This document shows, piece after piece, positions 42,288 to 50,741 of a stretch of DNA of 64,000 nucleotides; position 1 is the stretch's first letter, and each line of letters opens with the position of its first letter. The position numbers were made by a program, and so were the translations under genes. Under the pieces are notes generated by a model that made no database searches, had not been told where the DNA came from, and was given only the letters and a program-made list of their open reading frames with translations. The stretch comes from Flavobacteriales bacterium (GTDB lineage Bacteria > Bacteroidota > Bacteroidia > Flavobacteriales_F > PHOS-HE28): positions 572,559 to 636,558 of the forward strand of contig JADJQW010000004.1 of the NCBI GenBank assembly GCA_016712535.1. The letters run 5' to 3'.

Positions 42288-45011
42288 CTATTCCAACACC
42301 TCCAGCTTGTCGAATTTCACGCCCACGCGCAATTCGTTGCGTACCACCAAGCGACCGTTCTGCGGGCGGAGGAAATAGAGCGCATCCACTTCGCTCACGG
42401 GCTCCGGGGCGGCGGTAATGGCCATGAAGCCGAGGTCGCGCGCCATGGTGAGCACGGCCTTCCGGTTCACGGCATCGAGTGAATGCACTTCGTCGAGGAA
42501 GAAGGGCACGCGTGAGAGCGGGGTGCGCTCCTTGGGGTCTTCCTTGAGCATGCTGCGCAGCACGAGCAGGTTGAAGAGCACCTTGATGGTGATGGCCGTG
42601 CCATGCGATTCCACCTGCAGGTTGTCGTAGTGGTGCACGCGGCCGCCCTTGATGGCCACGCTGAAGCGCAGGGTGAAGAGGTCGCCGTAGTTGAGCGTGA
42701 TGCGCTCGCTGAGGCGGTTTCGGAAGCTCTGGTAGGCGGCATCGAGCTTCTTGCTGTCGTCGAACAGGCCGGTGTGGTCGGTCTCTGCGAGTTCCTTCAG
42801 CGGCTCCACCAGATCGCTCTGCTCCAGCACCTCCATGCGGAGGCTCTCGAGGTTGCTCACGCTCACGCTGCCGAAGCGCCGGTTCAATTGCTCGGCGGCC
42901 TGTTTGATGTCATGCAGGCCGTTCAGCACGTTGGCGAAGCTGGCGCGCAGCAGGTGCAGGTAGTTGTCCCAATCCTTCCGGAGCGCCTCCTCGAAGGCGG
43001 GCAGGCCGTCGAGCTGCTCCTTCATCAAGCGCACGGTATCGGCCTCGGTAGCGCCGATGATGTCGCCCTTCAGCACGTTCTCGATCTTGCTGCGCAGTCC
43101 ATCCATCTCGCGGCTCAGGTCCTTGTGCTCTCCGGTGAGCTTCAGGTAGAGGGCGATGGCGTCCTCGGCATCGTTGGGCACGCTCATGGGCTCGTTGGGC
43201 TTTGCGGCCGGATCGGGCGGTAGCGCGCATTGCTCCATGAGGCGGAGCAAACGGTTGAAGCGCTCATCTTCCTTGTTCAGGGCATTGCGCTGCTCGTAGA
43301 GCTTCACGCTCAGCTCGTCGATCTTCTGGCGCGCCTCCACGCGTTGGGCTTCGGCACCGCCTTTCTCCTTGTTCAGCTCGCCGAGGCGCTTCTTCAGCTT
43401 CGGCTCATCCTGCCGCTCGGTCTGCAACCGGTCCCAGCGCGAAAGGCCATCCGCGATCCGGTCGCATTCGGCTTGTGCGGCATTGCGTTGCGTTACCAGG
43501 TGCTCTCGATTCTCAATCGCAGCCATCAGGTCCTGCAGGCGCTGCAGTTCATGCTTCTGGTCGGCGAGGGCCTTCTTCAGGGCCTTCACATCCACGAGTT
43601 CCTTCCAAACGCTGCTGTTGTCGGGCAGCGGCAGGCTCATGAGCTCGTCGCTGTATCGTCCTTCGGTGATGTTCTTGGCGAGCTCCTTCAGCAGCGCATC
43701 GACCTGCTTGCGCTTCTTCAGTTCGACGCCGCCTTTCTCTACGGGGAGCTTCAGCAGTTCCGCGTTGAACAGGCGCGAGAGGTCCTGCAGGGCTTTATCG
43801 TCGAGCGACCCGCGCAGCGTGGTGATCAGGGCATGATCGAATCCGGCGATGGCCTTCTCGGTGCTGGCCACGCGGTAATTCGCTTCCGCTAAAGCGCGCT
43901 CGGTGCGGGCGCGGTCGGCGCTCTGTGCGTTGCCGAAGCTGCGATCCAAGGCGGCGAGCTTCTCCTTTGCGTTGGCCAGGGCCTCCCGCTCCAAGGCCTC
44001 GGAAAAATCCTCGAGGCCCTTGCCCAGTTGCGCGATGCGCGCGAGGTCGCCATCGGCGCGGCCTTTCATGCCGGCGAGCTCGGCGATGCGGTCGTCGAGG
44101 TTCTGCAGCGCGGCCACCATGCCTTCCTTTTCGCGCTCAAGCAGTTCGGTCTTGGCCACGATGGCCTCTTTCACATGCAGGTTGTGGTCGTGGGCCTTGC
44201 GCCGCTTCTCCAGCAGCTCGGCATGCACGGTGGCCAGCCGGCCTTCGAGGTCCGAGCGCACGGCGCTGCGATCGATGTACAGGCGCAGGCGCTCTTGCTC
44301 CACCTTCAGCGTGTTCAACTTGAGGCGGCGGTCGCGGATGCGCTCGAACTCCTCGGTCATCAGTCGGTTCGATTCGAGGGCGGGCTTGCTGGGCGGGATG
44401 CTGGCGAGCATCAGCAGGCTGCGCTTCATCTCGTGCTGATCGATGCTGCGCAGGCTGAGCAGGTTCTTCAGCACCTCCTTGAAATGGCTGTAGCGCTCGT
44501 TCTCGGTGAGCTGCACAACGCCCAATCCGTTGCTCTCGCCTTTGGTGGCCACCAGGATGGCTTCGCGGTGCAGCTGCGGCTCCTTGAGTTCACGGTACTG
44601 CTTTCCCGCGAGGCGCGAGAGCACGTGCTTCGGCTCAGCCACGCGACCGTTCTCGCTGAGGTAGTCCGCCACATCGTAACCGCCGTTGTACGTGAAGCGC
44701 ACGGGGTCACCAGCGCTGGCCTTGCTCACGCCGCGCCAGCCGAGCACGTAGGTGCCCGTGGGTCCCTGGCACTCGAAGAGCAGGTAACTGTAGTGGTCGG
44801 GGAAGTAGTACTCGCGCGTGGCCTCCATATCGTGGTCACCGAACACCATCTGGTTGCGATGATCCAGGTAGAGGAACTGGAGCGTATTGATCAACGTGGT
44901 CTTGCCTGCGTTGTTGGGTCCGACCAATTGCAGGGATGCGCCTAACTCGATCTCGGCGTAGTCGTAGCTGCCGGAGCGGATGGCGATGAGTTTCGTAGGT
45001 CCTATTTGCAT
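42288..45011 (-). CDS. mksB: SMC-like condensin ATPase, MukB/MksB/JetC type
   Basis: The motor subunit of a non-canonical condensin. The 907-residue protein has the Walker A loop LVGPNNAGKTTLINTLQFLY near residue 30, a long coiled-coil middle (about residues 200-680) with a short hinge region, and a C-terminal head. The head has an ABC-signature-like VESHGTAITIKVLFNLLVLR and Walker B PFFLDEVHSLDAVN, then MAITAAPEPVSEVDALYFL. It is shorter than E. coli MukB (1486) and fits the MksB/JetC class. It is the last gene of an operon mksF-mksE-mksB, 104 bases after mksE; that gap holds a repeat-like inverted element. No JetD/MksG-type nuclease gene is adjacent. Role is chromosome organisation or plasmid exclusion; which one is not decidable from sequence. 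Confidence 0.88.
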   Translation of the reverse strand: MQIGPTKLIAIRSGSYDYAEIELGASLQLVGPNNAGKTTLINTLQFLYLDHRNQMVFGDHDMEATREYYFPDHYSYLLFECQGPTGTYVLGWRGVSKASAGDPVRFTYNGGYDVADYLSENGRVAEPKHVLSRLAGKQYRELKEPQLHREAILVATKGESNGLGVVQLTENERYSHFKEVLKNLLSLRSIDQHEMKRSLLMLASIPPSKPALESNRLMTEEFERIRDRRLKLNTLKVEQERLRLYIDRSAVRSDLEGRLATVHAELLEKRRKAHDHNLHVKEAIVAKTELLEREKEGMVAALQNLDDRIAELAGMKGRADGDLARIAQLGKGLEDFSEALEREALANAKEKLAALDRSFGNAQSADRARTERALAEANYRVASTEKAIAGFDHALITTLRGSLDDKALQDLSRLFNAELLKLPVEKGGVELKKRKQVDALLKELAKNITEGRYSDELMSLPLPDNSSVWKELVDVKALKKALADQKHELQRLQDLMAAIENREHLVTQRNAAQAECDRIADGLSRWDRLQTERQDEPKLKKRLGELNKEKGGAEAQRVEARQKIDELSVKLYEQRNALNKEDERFNRLLRLMEQCALPPDPAAKPNEPMSVPNDAEDAIALYLKLTGEHKDLSREMDGLRSKIENVLKGDIIGATEADTVRLMKEQLDGLPAFEEALRKDWDNYLHLLRASFANVLNGLHDIKQAAEQLNRRFGSVSVSNLESLRMEVLEQSDLVEPLKELAETDHTGLFDDSKKLDAAYQSFRNRLSERITLNYGDLFTLRFSVAIKGGRVHHYDNLQVESHGTAITIKVLFNLLVLRSMLKEDPKERTPLSRVPFFLDEVHSLDAVNRKAVLTMARDLGFMAITAAPEPVSEVDALYFLRPQNGRLVVRNELRVGVKFDKLEVLE

Positions 45012-45016
45012 GGTCT

Positions 45017-45113
45017 CTGGGTTAGCCGCAGAGGCGCAGAGGCGCCGGGGATGCTAGTGGTGTCTGTTGTTCGATCGGGATTCCGTTCGGCGTCTCTGCG
45101 CCTTCGAGGCTGC
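45017..45113. repeat. GCAGAGGCGC-type inverted repeat between mksE and mksB
   Basis: GCCGCAGAGGCGCAGAGGCGCCGG (about 45018-45041, two GCAGAGGCG copies) faces GGCGTCTCTGCGCCTTCGAGGCTGC (about 45089-45113), which contains complementary TCTCTGCGCC words. The arms resemble the dispersed GCAGAGACGCAGAG-type palindromes seen in many bacterial genomes. It lies in the only gap of the condensin operon. Confidence 0.55.
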
Positions 45114-45115
45114 GA

Positions 45116-45691
45116 TCAATTCAACTCGGGGTTGATGTCCTCGCCATCCTTCAGGGCGCTGCGGTGCTCGTGCTCGGCCACTTGGCTGATCTCATGGCAC
45201 TTATCGAAAACGCGGTGGAAGGGGCGGAGGAAGCGGAAGGTGTCGTCGGGGAAGTACTCGGCCCAGCCCATGCGCGCCATGCTCTTGATCAGCTTGCGCA
45301 TGCTGGCTTCATCATCGATGCCAACGGCTTTCATATGGGTCTTGAAGCGGTCGCTGGTGAGGTGCGGCAGTCCGGCTACGCTGAAGCGCTCGGTGAGCAG
45401 GTATTCCTCAACGGGCCTGCCGTCGTTCGCAGTGGCCTCGATCAGGATGAAGCAGAACACGGCGATGGGCGGAAGCGATGCCGGAGCCGGGGTTGATTCG
45501 GCGGTCTCGGTGCGGAAGTAGAAGAAGTCGCGCGGGTGGCGCACCAGGTCGAGGCCGAGCGGCTTGAAATACTCGGCGTAGGCATCGAAGCGCTCGGTGA
45601 GGGGGGCGTGCAGGTTGCCTTGCTCGTGCGTGATGTAGGCGCCTTGGCGCAGCTTATCGAAGATGTCCTTGACGTAGAGCAGCTCGTTCAT
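45116..45691 (-). CDS. mksE: MukE/MksE-like condensin accessory subunit
   Basis: A 191-residue winged-helix (KITE-type) protein that in Muk/Mks/Jet complexes binds the kleisin. It starts MNELLYVKDIFDKLRQGAYI and contains DLVRHPRDFFYFRTETAEST, FCFILIEATANDGRPVEEYL, and MRKLIKSMARMGWAEYFPDD followed by TFRFLRPFHRVFDKCHEI, the usual pattern of MksE. The start at 45691 overlaps the stop of the upstream kleisin gene (ATGA), so the two are translationally coupled. A longer frame upstream (to 45919) overlaps the kleisin gene and is a shadow. Assignment rests on size, fold pattern and operon position. Confidence 0.85.
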   Translation of the reverse strand: MNELLYVKDIFDKLRQGAYITHEQGNLHAPLTERFDAYAEYFKPLGLDLVRHPRDFFYFRTETAESTPAPASLPPIAVFCFILIEATANDGRPVEEYLLTERFSVAGLPHLTSDRFKTHMKAVGIDDEASMRKLIKSMARMGWAEYFPDDTFRFLRPFHRVFDKCHEISQVAEHEHRSALKDGEDINPELN

Positions 45692-46911
45692 GGCTTGCGG
45701 ATGCTGATGGTGGTGGTCTCCAGTGCGCCGTCGCGGGTGCGGTATGATTTCGAAGCACCGTGCTTGAAGGTGATCTCGAGCGTGGGGTCGAACAGGATCT
45801 TGTTGAGCGCGAGCAGAGCGTCCGACGTTCCCTTTTCGGGGAAGCTCTTCACCATCCAATCGGTGAGGTCCTTCACGGGCAGGTTCGCGCTGAGCGCCTC
45901 GGGCAGCGCATTGAGCCAAAGCAGGCGCACGTAATCCGCTGGTGTATCCCCGTTCTCATCCATGCGCAATGCAGGCTGCGGCTGCGGCGGGTGCGCCGCC
46001 ACATGGTGCACCGTGCGCTTGATCACGGCATCGGTGGGCGGGCTCTCGATGGGCGCACGGCCGGCCTGCGGCACATAGTGGGCCACCCAATCGTCGAGCT
46101 TCATATGGCGCAAGCGGCTCAGCGCCAAGGTGGCGCCGTGCGCGATGGCGCTGCTGCGGCGCAGCACTTCGTAGAGCGGCTGCAATTCCTTGCGGCTCTC
46201 GTTCAGTGTGTGGATCGCCCGGCGGCGAAGCGCACGGATCTGCCGCTCATTGCGAAGCAACGGCGCCAGCTCCGCGAAGATCCCGCCCTCGCGCGCAGCA
46301 TGCAGCGCCACATCCAGCTCGTTCAGGGTCTCCACCAGTTGCCCATCCACGCGCACGATATCGACCAGCGGCTTCACGTACTGGTCCATGAGGCGCACGA
46401 TGCGCAGGTAGCGCTCGCGCACGCTGACGCTGCTCCGATCGGCCTTGTAGCGCGCCACTTCGGCCATCACGGCGCGGTGCGTGGCATCCAGGTCCTCCTG
46501 CATGCGGCGCAGGGTGTGGTCCACCTCGGTGGCGGCCAAGCCAACGCTCAGGGCATCGAATGCCTGAGTGCCGCTCACGATGCGCTTGCGGGCGCTTTCG
46601 AGCGCCGCGGTGTATCCCTGGATGATCTCCGGGCTGGTGGGAAGCGCGTCGTCGTGCAGGTAATTCATCAGCTGCAGCAGGGGCTGCGCCAGCACGTAGT
46701 GGCTGCTGCCCTCTTCCAGCGGCACCAGGATCTGCAGTTCCAGCAGGCGCTCCCAAGTGGTCTCGGGCTGCTCGGTGGCAGTGTCACTGTGCGTGCGGAT
46801 GAGCTGCCGCACTTGCGCCTCGCTCACGTCGCCTGGCCGCGTGGCGATGGCATGCAGCAAGGGCACGTGGCTGGCGCAGAAGTCGAAGAAGCGTTTCGGC
46901 TGTATCGGCAT
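45688..46911 (-). CDS. mksF: MukF/MksF-like kleisin subunit
   Basis: First gene of the condensin operon. The 407-residue protein has an N-terminal winged-helix-like region (FFDFCASHVPLLHAIATRPG), a middle helical domain rich in Arg and Glu (about residues 110-270; VDHTLRRMQEDLDATHRAVM), a flexible Pro-rich linker (about 285-320) and a small C-terminal domain (DALLALNKILFDPTLEITFK). This layout fits MksF/JetA. It overlaps mksE by 4 bases. A terminator-like hairpin with a TTTT run on the minus strand ends only about 15 bases before its ATG, which may limit transcription coming from groEL or act as an attenuator. Confidence 0.83.
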   Translation of the reverse strand: MPIQPKRFFDFCASHVPLLHAIATRPGDVSEAQVRQLIRTHSDTATEQPETTWERLLELQILVPLEEGSSHYVLAQPLLQLMNYLHDDALPTSPEIIQGYTAALESARKRIVSGTQAFDALSVGLAATEVDHTLRRMQEDLDATHRAVMAEVARYKADRSSVSVRERYLRIVRLMDQYVKPLVDIVRVDGQLVETLNELDVALHAAREGGIFAELAPLLRNERQIRALRRRAIHTLNESRKELQPLYEVLRRSSAIAHGATLALSRLRHMKLDDWVAHYVPQAGRAPIESPPTDAVIKRTVHHVAAHPPQPQPALRMDENGDTPADYVRLLWLNALPEALSANLPVKDLTDWMVKSFPEKGTSDALLALNKILFDPTLEITFKHGASKSYRTRDGALETTTISIRKP

Positions 46912-46921
46912 CGGTGCTTGC

Positions 46922-46952
46922 GAAAAGGTCCGTCCAGCATTGGAACGGACCT
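46922..46952 (-). terminator. Terminator-like hairpin immediately upstream of mksF
   Basis: On the minus strand AGGTCCGT (46952-46945) pairs with ACGGACCT (46933-46926), loop 11, followed directly by TTTCGC (T-run with the last arm base: TTTT). It ends about 15 bases before the mksF start codon and lies downstream of the groEL terminator. Either a second terminator for groESL or an attenuator for mksFEB. Confidence 0.7.
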
Positions 46953-47052
46953 CTTTCTAGCGCGTGAAAGTAGCCGGGGCCTGTGCGCGGGGACGGGGGA
47001 GTTTTCGACAGGTGTTAGTAACGGCTGGGGTGCGTGACGGGGAGCAACGCAA

Positions 47053-47080
47053 CGAACCCCAGCCTTTCGGCCGGGGTTCG
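47053..47080 (-). terminator. Terminator after groEL
   Basis: CGAACCCC at 47053-47060 pairs with GGGGTTCG at 47073-47080, and the inner GCC/GGC pairing around TTTC extends it with one mismatch. It lies about 30 bases past the groEL stop. Confidence 0.75.
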
Positions 47081-47108
47081 CGCATTGAAGAGATGCGTTG
47101 GACGCGAC

Positions 47109-48746
47109 TTACATCATGTCCATTCCGCCACCCATTCCACCATGACTGTGTGCCGGTGCCTTCTCTTCCTTCTCCTCGCTGATCACGCACTCGGTGGTGA
47201 GCAGCATCGCCGCGATGCTGGCTGCGTTCTCCAGGGCCACGCGGGTCACCTTGGTGGGGTCGATCACGCCAGTGGCGAAGAGGTTCTCGTACTCCTCGGT
47301 GCGGGCGTTGAAGCCGTAGTCGGCCTTTCCGTCGCGCACTTTCTGAACGATGATGCTGCCTTCCAAGCCTGCGTTCGCCACGATCTGACGCAGCGGCTCC
47401 TCGATGGCGCGGCGCACGATGGCCACGCCCGTGGTCTCATCGGCATTGCTGCCCTCGAGCTTCTCCAACGCCTTCTGCGCGCGGATGTAGGCTACGCCAC
47501 CGCCGGGCACGATGCCTTCCTCCACCGCAGCGCGGGTGGCGTGCAGCGCATCGTCCACGCGGTCCTTCTTCTCTTTCATCTCCACTTCGGTGGCGGCACC
47601 GATGTAGAGCACGGCAACACCGCCGGCGAGTTTCGCCAAGCGCTCCTGCAGCTTCTCCTTGTCGTAGTCGCTCGTGGTGGTCTCGATCTGCGCCTTGATC
47701 TGGTTCACACGGCCGGTGATGTCGGCCTTCTTGCCGGCACCGTTCACGATGGTCGTGTTGTCCTTGTCGATGCTGATCTTCTCGGCCTTGCCAAGCATGC
47801 TGAGGTCGGCGTTCTCCAGCTTGAAGCCGCGCTCCTCGCTGATCACGGTGCCACCGGTGAGGATGGCGATGTCCTCGAGCATGGCCTTGCGGCGATCGCC
47901 GAAGCCCGGGGCTTTCACTGCGGCCACTTTCAGGGCGCCGCGGATCTTGTTCACCACCAGAGTGGCCAATGCCTCGCCGTCCACGTCCTCGCTGATGATC
48001 AGCAGGGGCTTGCCGGTCTGCGCGCTCTTTTCCAGGATGGGCAGCAGCTCTTTCATGCTGCTGATCTTCTTGTCGTAGATCAGGATGTAGGCGTTCTCCA
48101 GGTCCACCTCCATCTTCTCCGCGTTGGTCACGAAGTAGGGGCTGAGGTAGCCGCGATCGAACTGCATGCCTTCCACCACCTCCACCGTGGTGTCGGTGCC
48201 TTTGGCTTCTTCCACGGTTATCACGCCCTCCTTCTTCACCTTGGCCATGGCCTCGGCGATCAGGCTGCCGATGGTCTCATCACTATTGGCGCTGATGGTG
48301 GCCACCTGCTTGATCTTGTCGTTGTCGTCGCCCACGGTCTTGCTCATCTTCTTGAGCTCGCTGACCACAGCGATCACGGCCTTGTCGATGCCGCGCTTCA
48401 GGTCCATCGGATTCGCACCGGCGGCCACGTTCTTCAGGCCTGCGGTAACGATGGCCTGGGCCAGCACGGTGGCAGTGGTGGTGCCATCGCCAGCTTGATC
48501 GGCTGTCTTGCTGGCCACTTCCTTCAGCATCTGGGCGCCCATGTTCTCCACGGCGTCCTTCAGCTCGATCTCCTTGGCCACGGTAACGCCGTCCTTGGTC
48601 ACTTGGGGCGCACCGAATTTCTTGTCGATGATCACGTTGCGGCCTTTGGGGCCGAGGGTCACCTTCACGGCATTCGCGAGGTGGTCAACGCCCCGCTTCA
48701 AGCGGTCGCGGGCGTCGATTTCGAATTGGATGTTCTTGGCTGCCAT
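47109..48746 (-). CDS. groL: Chaperonin GroEL
   Basis: 60-kDa chaperonin that folds proteins in a double-ring chamber with GroES. The 545-residue protein starts MAAKNIQFEIDARDRLKRGV, contains VTLGPKGRNVIIDKKFG, the ATP-binding GDGTTTATVLAQAI, and the near-C-terminal signature AAVEEGIVPGGGVAYIRA. It ends in a Gly/Met tail (GGMGGGMDMM) preceded by AHSH. Length is standard. It follows groES by 48 bases on the same strand, so they form an operon; a hairpin terminator follows. No CIRCE operator was seen upstream of groES. Confidence 0.98.
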   Translation of the reverse strand: MAAKNIQFEIDARDRLKRGVDHLANAVKVTLGPKGRNVIIDKKFGAPQVTKDGVTVAKEIELKDAVENMGAQMLKEVASKTADQAGDGTTTATVLAQAIVTAGLKNVAAGANPMDLKRGIDKAVIAVVSELKKMSKTVGDDNDKIKQVATISANSDETIGSLIAEAMAKVKKEGVITVEEAKGTDTTVEVVEGMQFDRGYLSPYFVTNAEKMEVDLENAYILIYDKKISSMKELLPILEKSAQTGKPLLIISEDVDGEALATLVVNKIRGALKVAAVKAPGFGDRRKAMLEDIAILTGGTVISEERGFKLENADLSMLGKAEKISIDKDNTTIVNGAGKKADITGRVNQIKAQIETTTSDYDKEKLQERLAKLAGGVAVLYIGAATEVEMKEKKDRVDDALHATRAAVEEGIVPGGGVAYIRAQKALEKLEGSNADETTGVAIVRRAIEEPLRQIVANAGLEGSIIVQKVRDGKADYGFNARTEEYENLFATGVIDPTKVTRVALENAASIAAMLLTTECVISEEKEEKAPAHSHGGMGGGMDMM

Positions 48747-48794
48747 TTTCTGTGGGGGATTGTTGGGGCGGATGATTTCCCGCCCGTACGGTTC

Positions 48795-49085
<291 letters not shown>

Positions 49086-49194
49086 GTGTGTTGGGTTGAT
49101 TGGGTTTAGGGGGTCTTTTCAAGACCGCGCCCCGCCGGACAACGTATGTGCCGTGCGGGGCGCGGGGTGCTTATCCTGCCAACTTTACGGAGAT

Positions 49195-49225
49195 GCCTGA
49201 CAGGCTTCAGGCGCTGCTGTCAGGC
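49195..49225 (-). terminator. Hairpin between secG and groES
   Basis: GCCTGACAG at 49195-49203 pairs perfectly with CTGTCAGGC at 49217-49225 (9 bp, loop 13). It begins within a few bases of the secG stop (49228). Probable terminator, separating secG from the groES promoter; no long T-run. Confidence 0.65.
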
Positions 49226-49227
49226 TG

Positions 49228-49572
49228 TCAAAGTCCGGATTCCGCATCATCGCCCTCGCCCTCAGCCGCCTCTTCGCCCTGGACTTCCTCACCAGCTGCT
49301 TCACCGGCTTGCTGCTCAATCGGGTCATCGAGCTTGCTGCCTGCCTTTGCGTTCGTTTGGATCCCGGCTGAAATCAAGCAGAGGACCATGAGGGCGCCGC
49401 TCAGGCTCCAAGTCGCTTTCTCAAGGAAGTCGGCGGTGCGCTGGACCCCGCCGATCTGCTGGGCACCAGTGAATCCGGCTGCGAGGCCGCCGCCTTTCGG
49501 GTTCTGGGCGAGCACCACCAAGGCCAAGAGGCCGCAGATGATGAGGATGATGACAGTGACAGCGGTGTACAT
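49228..49572 (-). CDS. secG: Preprotein translocase subunit SecG
   Basis: Small inner membrane subunit of the SecYEG channel. The 114-residue protein begins MYTAVTVIILIICGLLALVV, the first helix, followed by the conserved LAQNPKGGGLAAGFTG loop, QIGGVQRTADFLEKATWSLS, and a second helix (ALMVLCLISAG). The C-terminus is a long acidic tail (Glu/Asp/Gly-rich, about residues 75-114) not found in E. coli SecG but common in Bacteroidota. ATG at 49572 is preferred over an upstream TTG in the same frame (49578); it lies a few bases after the stop of the TPR gene, so the two are coupled. Confidence 0.93.
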   Translation of the reverse strand: MYTAVTVIILIICGLLALVVLAQNPKGGGLAAGFTGAQQIGGVQRTADFLEKATWSLSGALMVLCLISAGIQTNAKAGSKLDDPIEQQAGEAAGEEVQGEEAAEGEGDDAESGL

Positions 49573-49574
49573 GG

Positions 49575-50741
49575 TCAAGGGGTCTGTTGGGCCTCTGCGG
49601 CTTTGGAAAGGGCCGCGAAGTAAGCGCTTTTCTCAGGGTACTTCAACGCCAAGCGGCGGTAGGCCTCCATGGCCTTGGCGTAGTTGCCTTGCTGCTCATA
49701 GATGCGGGCCAAGGTCTCGGTTACCAGCCCTGCGCTGTCCTCGAGACTCTTCTTTCCCGCCTGTTGCGGGGTGAAGAACGCTGGTTTTGCAGGAATCTCC
49801 GGCGGTTGCTGGCGGATGAAGCGGTCAATCAGTGCCTTGGAATCCAGCGGTTGCACGCTATTCTCCGCAGGTAGCGATGCTTCAGGGAGTGGGTTGCCGG
49901 TCGCTGTGATCGGGGTTCCCGGCGTCACGATTTGGCGAGAAGCCTCATCGGCTATTGAGCTAGGGATGCCCGTGCCCGCAGACCCGGCCCGGTTCACTTG
50001 CACCGCACGCAGGTCAGCCGCATCGAGCCAAGCGCTGAATCGATGTCGGGCGTTCGGCGCCAAGGATCCCACGGCCGATTCGGCTTCGGGCAAGGCCGGC
50101 GAAAGCACTGGAGCAGGTACAGCGATGGGTTCCTTCCACGTGAGTTCGTATGCACGGGCCATGGCAGCCTTCACGTATTCTCCCTCCAGATCGTTCTCTG
50201 CAGGATGTTCCTCGGCCTCCGGTTGGGAAATGGCGGGTTCGGCTGGGTGGGTCGTAAGAACTTCCAGGCTGGTGGTTTGGGCTGCGGCTCCATTCAGATC
50301 AATTCCGGTGGAATCGACTTCAGCGAAGGCCTGCTCCGGAGCCAATGCTGTAGTCTCTGCAGCGGCTGCGGCCGACAATGCTCCCGCAAGGTTCTCGGCG
50401 GTGGCTTCCTTGGGCAATTCCGGCTCCGCTATGGGCGCGGCAACCAAGACGAACGGTGCTTCGGTCGCTTCAGGCACGGTTCTCACCACCCGCAATGGCG
50501 CAGGTTCCGCCACACGATTGGCCAGGTCGAAGAGCGCCTCTCGCGAAGGCAAATGCGCTGCGGCGGTGCGGAGGGTCTCATCGGCCAGTACCTGCCCGCT
50601 GAGCTGCTCGCCAGCGGCATGCAGCAGCCGCGCGCCGCTGAACCAGGGGTATTGCTGCGCCATGGCCTTCAGGTCGTTCAGGTCCTCGTGGACCATGCGG
50701 CCGGGCTCTTCCAGCAGTCGTGTCAGGCGCTCACGTTCCAT
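49575..50741 (-). CDS. TPR-containing protein of unknown function
   Basis: A 388-residue protein lacking a signal peptide or membrane helix. The N-terminus MERERLTRLLEEPGRMVHED then LNDLKAMAQQYPWFSGARLL is helical; the middle (about residues 90-320) is low-complexity, Ala/Pro/Glu-rich and probably disordered. The C-terminus has a TPR motif (ETLARIYEQQGNYAKAMEAY, RRLALKYPEKSAYFAALSKA). Homologues with the same layout occur between lptE and secG in other Bacteroidota as far as I recall, but no function is known. The start overlaps the lptE stop by one base (TGATG). A longer frame upstream is a shadow of lptE. Confidence 0.85.
   Translation of the reverse strand: MERERLTRLLEEPGRMVHEDLNDLKAMAQQYPWFSGARLLHAAGEQLSGQVLADETLRTAAAHLPSREALFDLANRVAEPAPLRVVRTVPEATEAPFVLVAAPIAEPELPKEATAENLAGALSAAAAAETTALAPEQAFAEVDSTGIDLNGAAAQTTSLEVLTTHPAEPAISQPEAEEHPAENDLEGEYVKAAMARAYELTWKEPIAVPAPVLSPALPEAESAVGSLAPNARHRFSAWLDAADLRAVQVNRAGSAGTGIPSSIADEASRQIVTPGTPITATGNPLPEASLPAENSVQPLDSKALIDRFIRQQPPEIPAKPAFFTPQQAGKKSLEDSAGLVTETLARIYEQQGNYAKAMEAYRRLALKYPEKSAYFAALSKAAEAQQTP

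Noticed and set aside
45692..45919. Longer N-terminus for MksE
   Set aside because: It overlaps the kleisin gene in another frame and is low-complexity Arg/His-rich; the ATG at 45691 overlaps the kleisin stop in the usual ATGA manner.
42288..46911. Complete Wadjet (JetABCD) defence system
   Set aside because: Only three of four genes are present; no JetD-like frame was found between 41.8 and 48.7 kb on either strand.
49086..49227. CIRCE-type heat-shock operator before groES
   Set aside because: No TTAGCACTC/GAGTGCTAA pair is present; the inverted repeat there (GCCTGACAG/CTGTCAGGC) abuts the secG stop and fits a terminator better.
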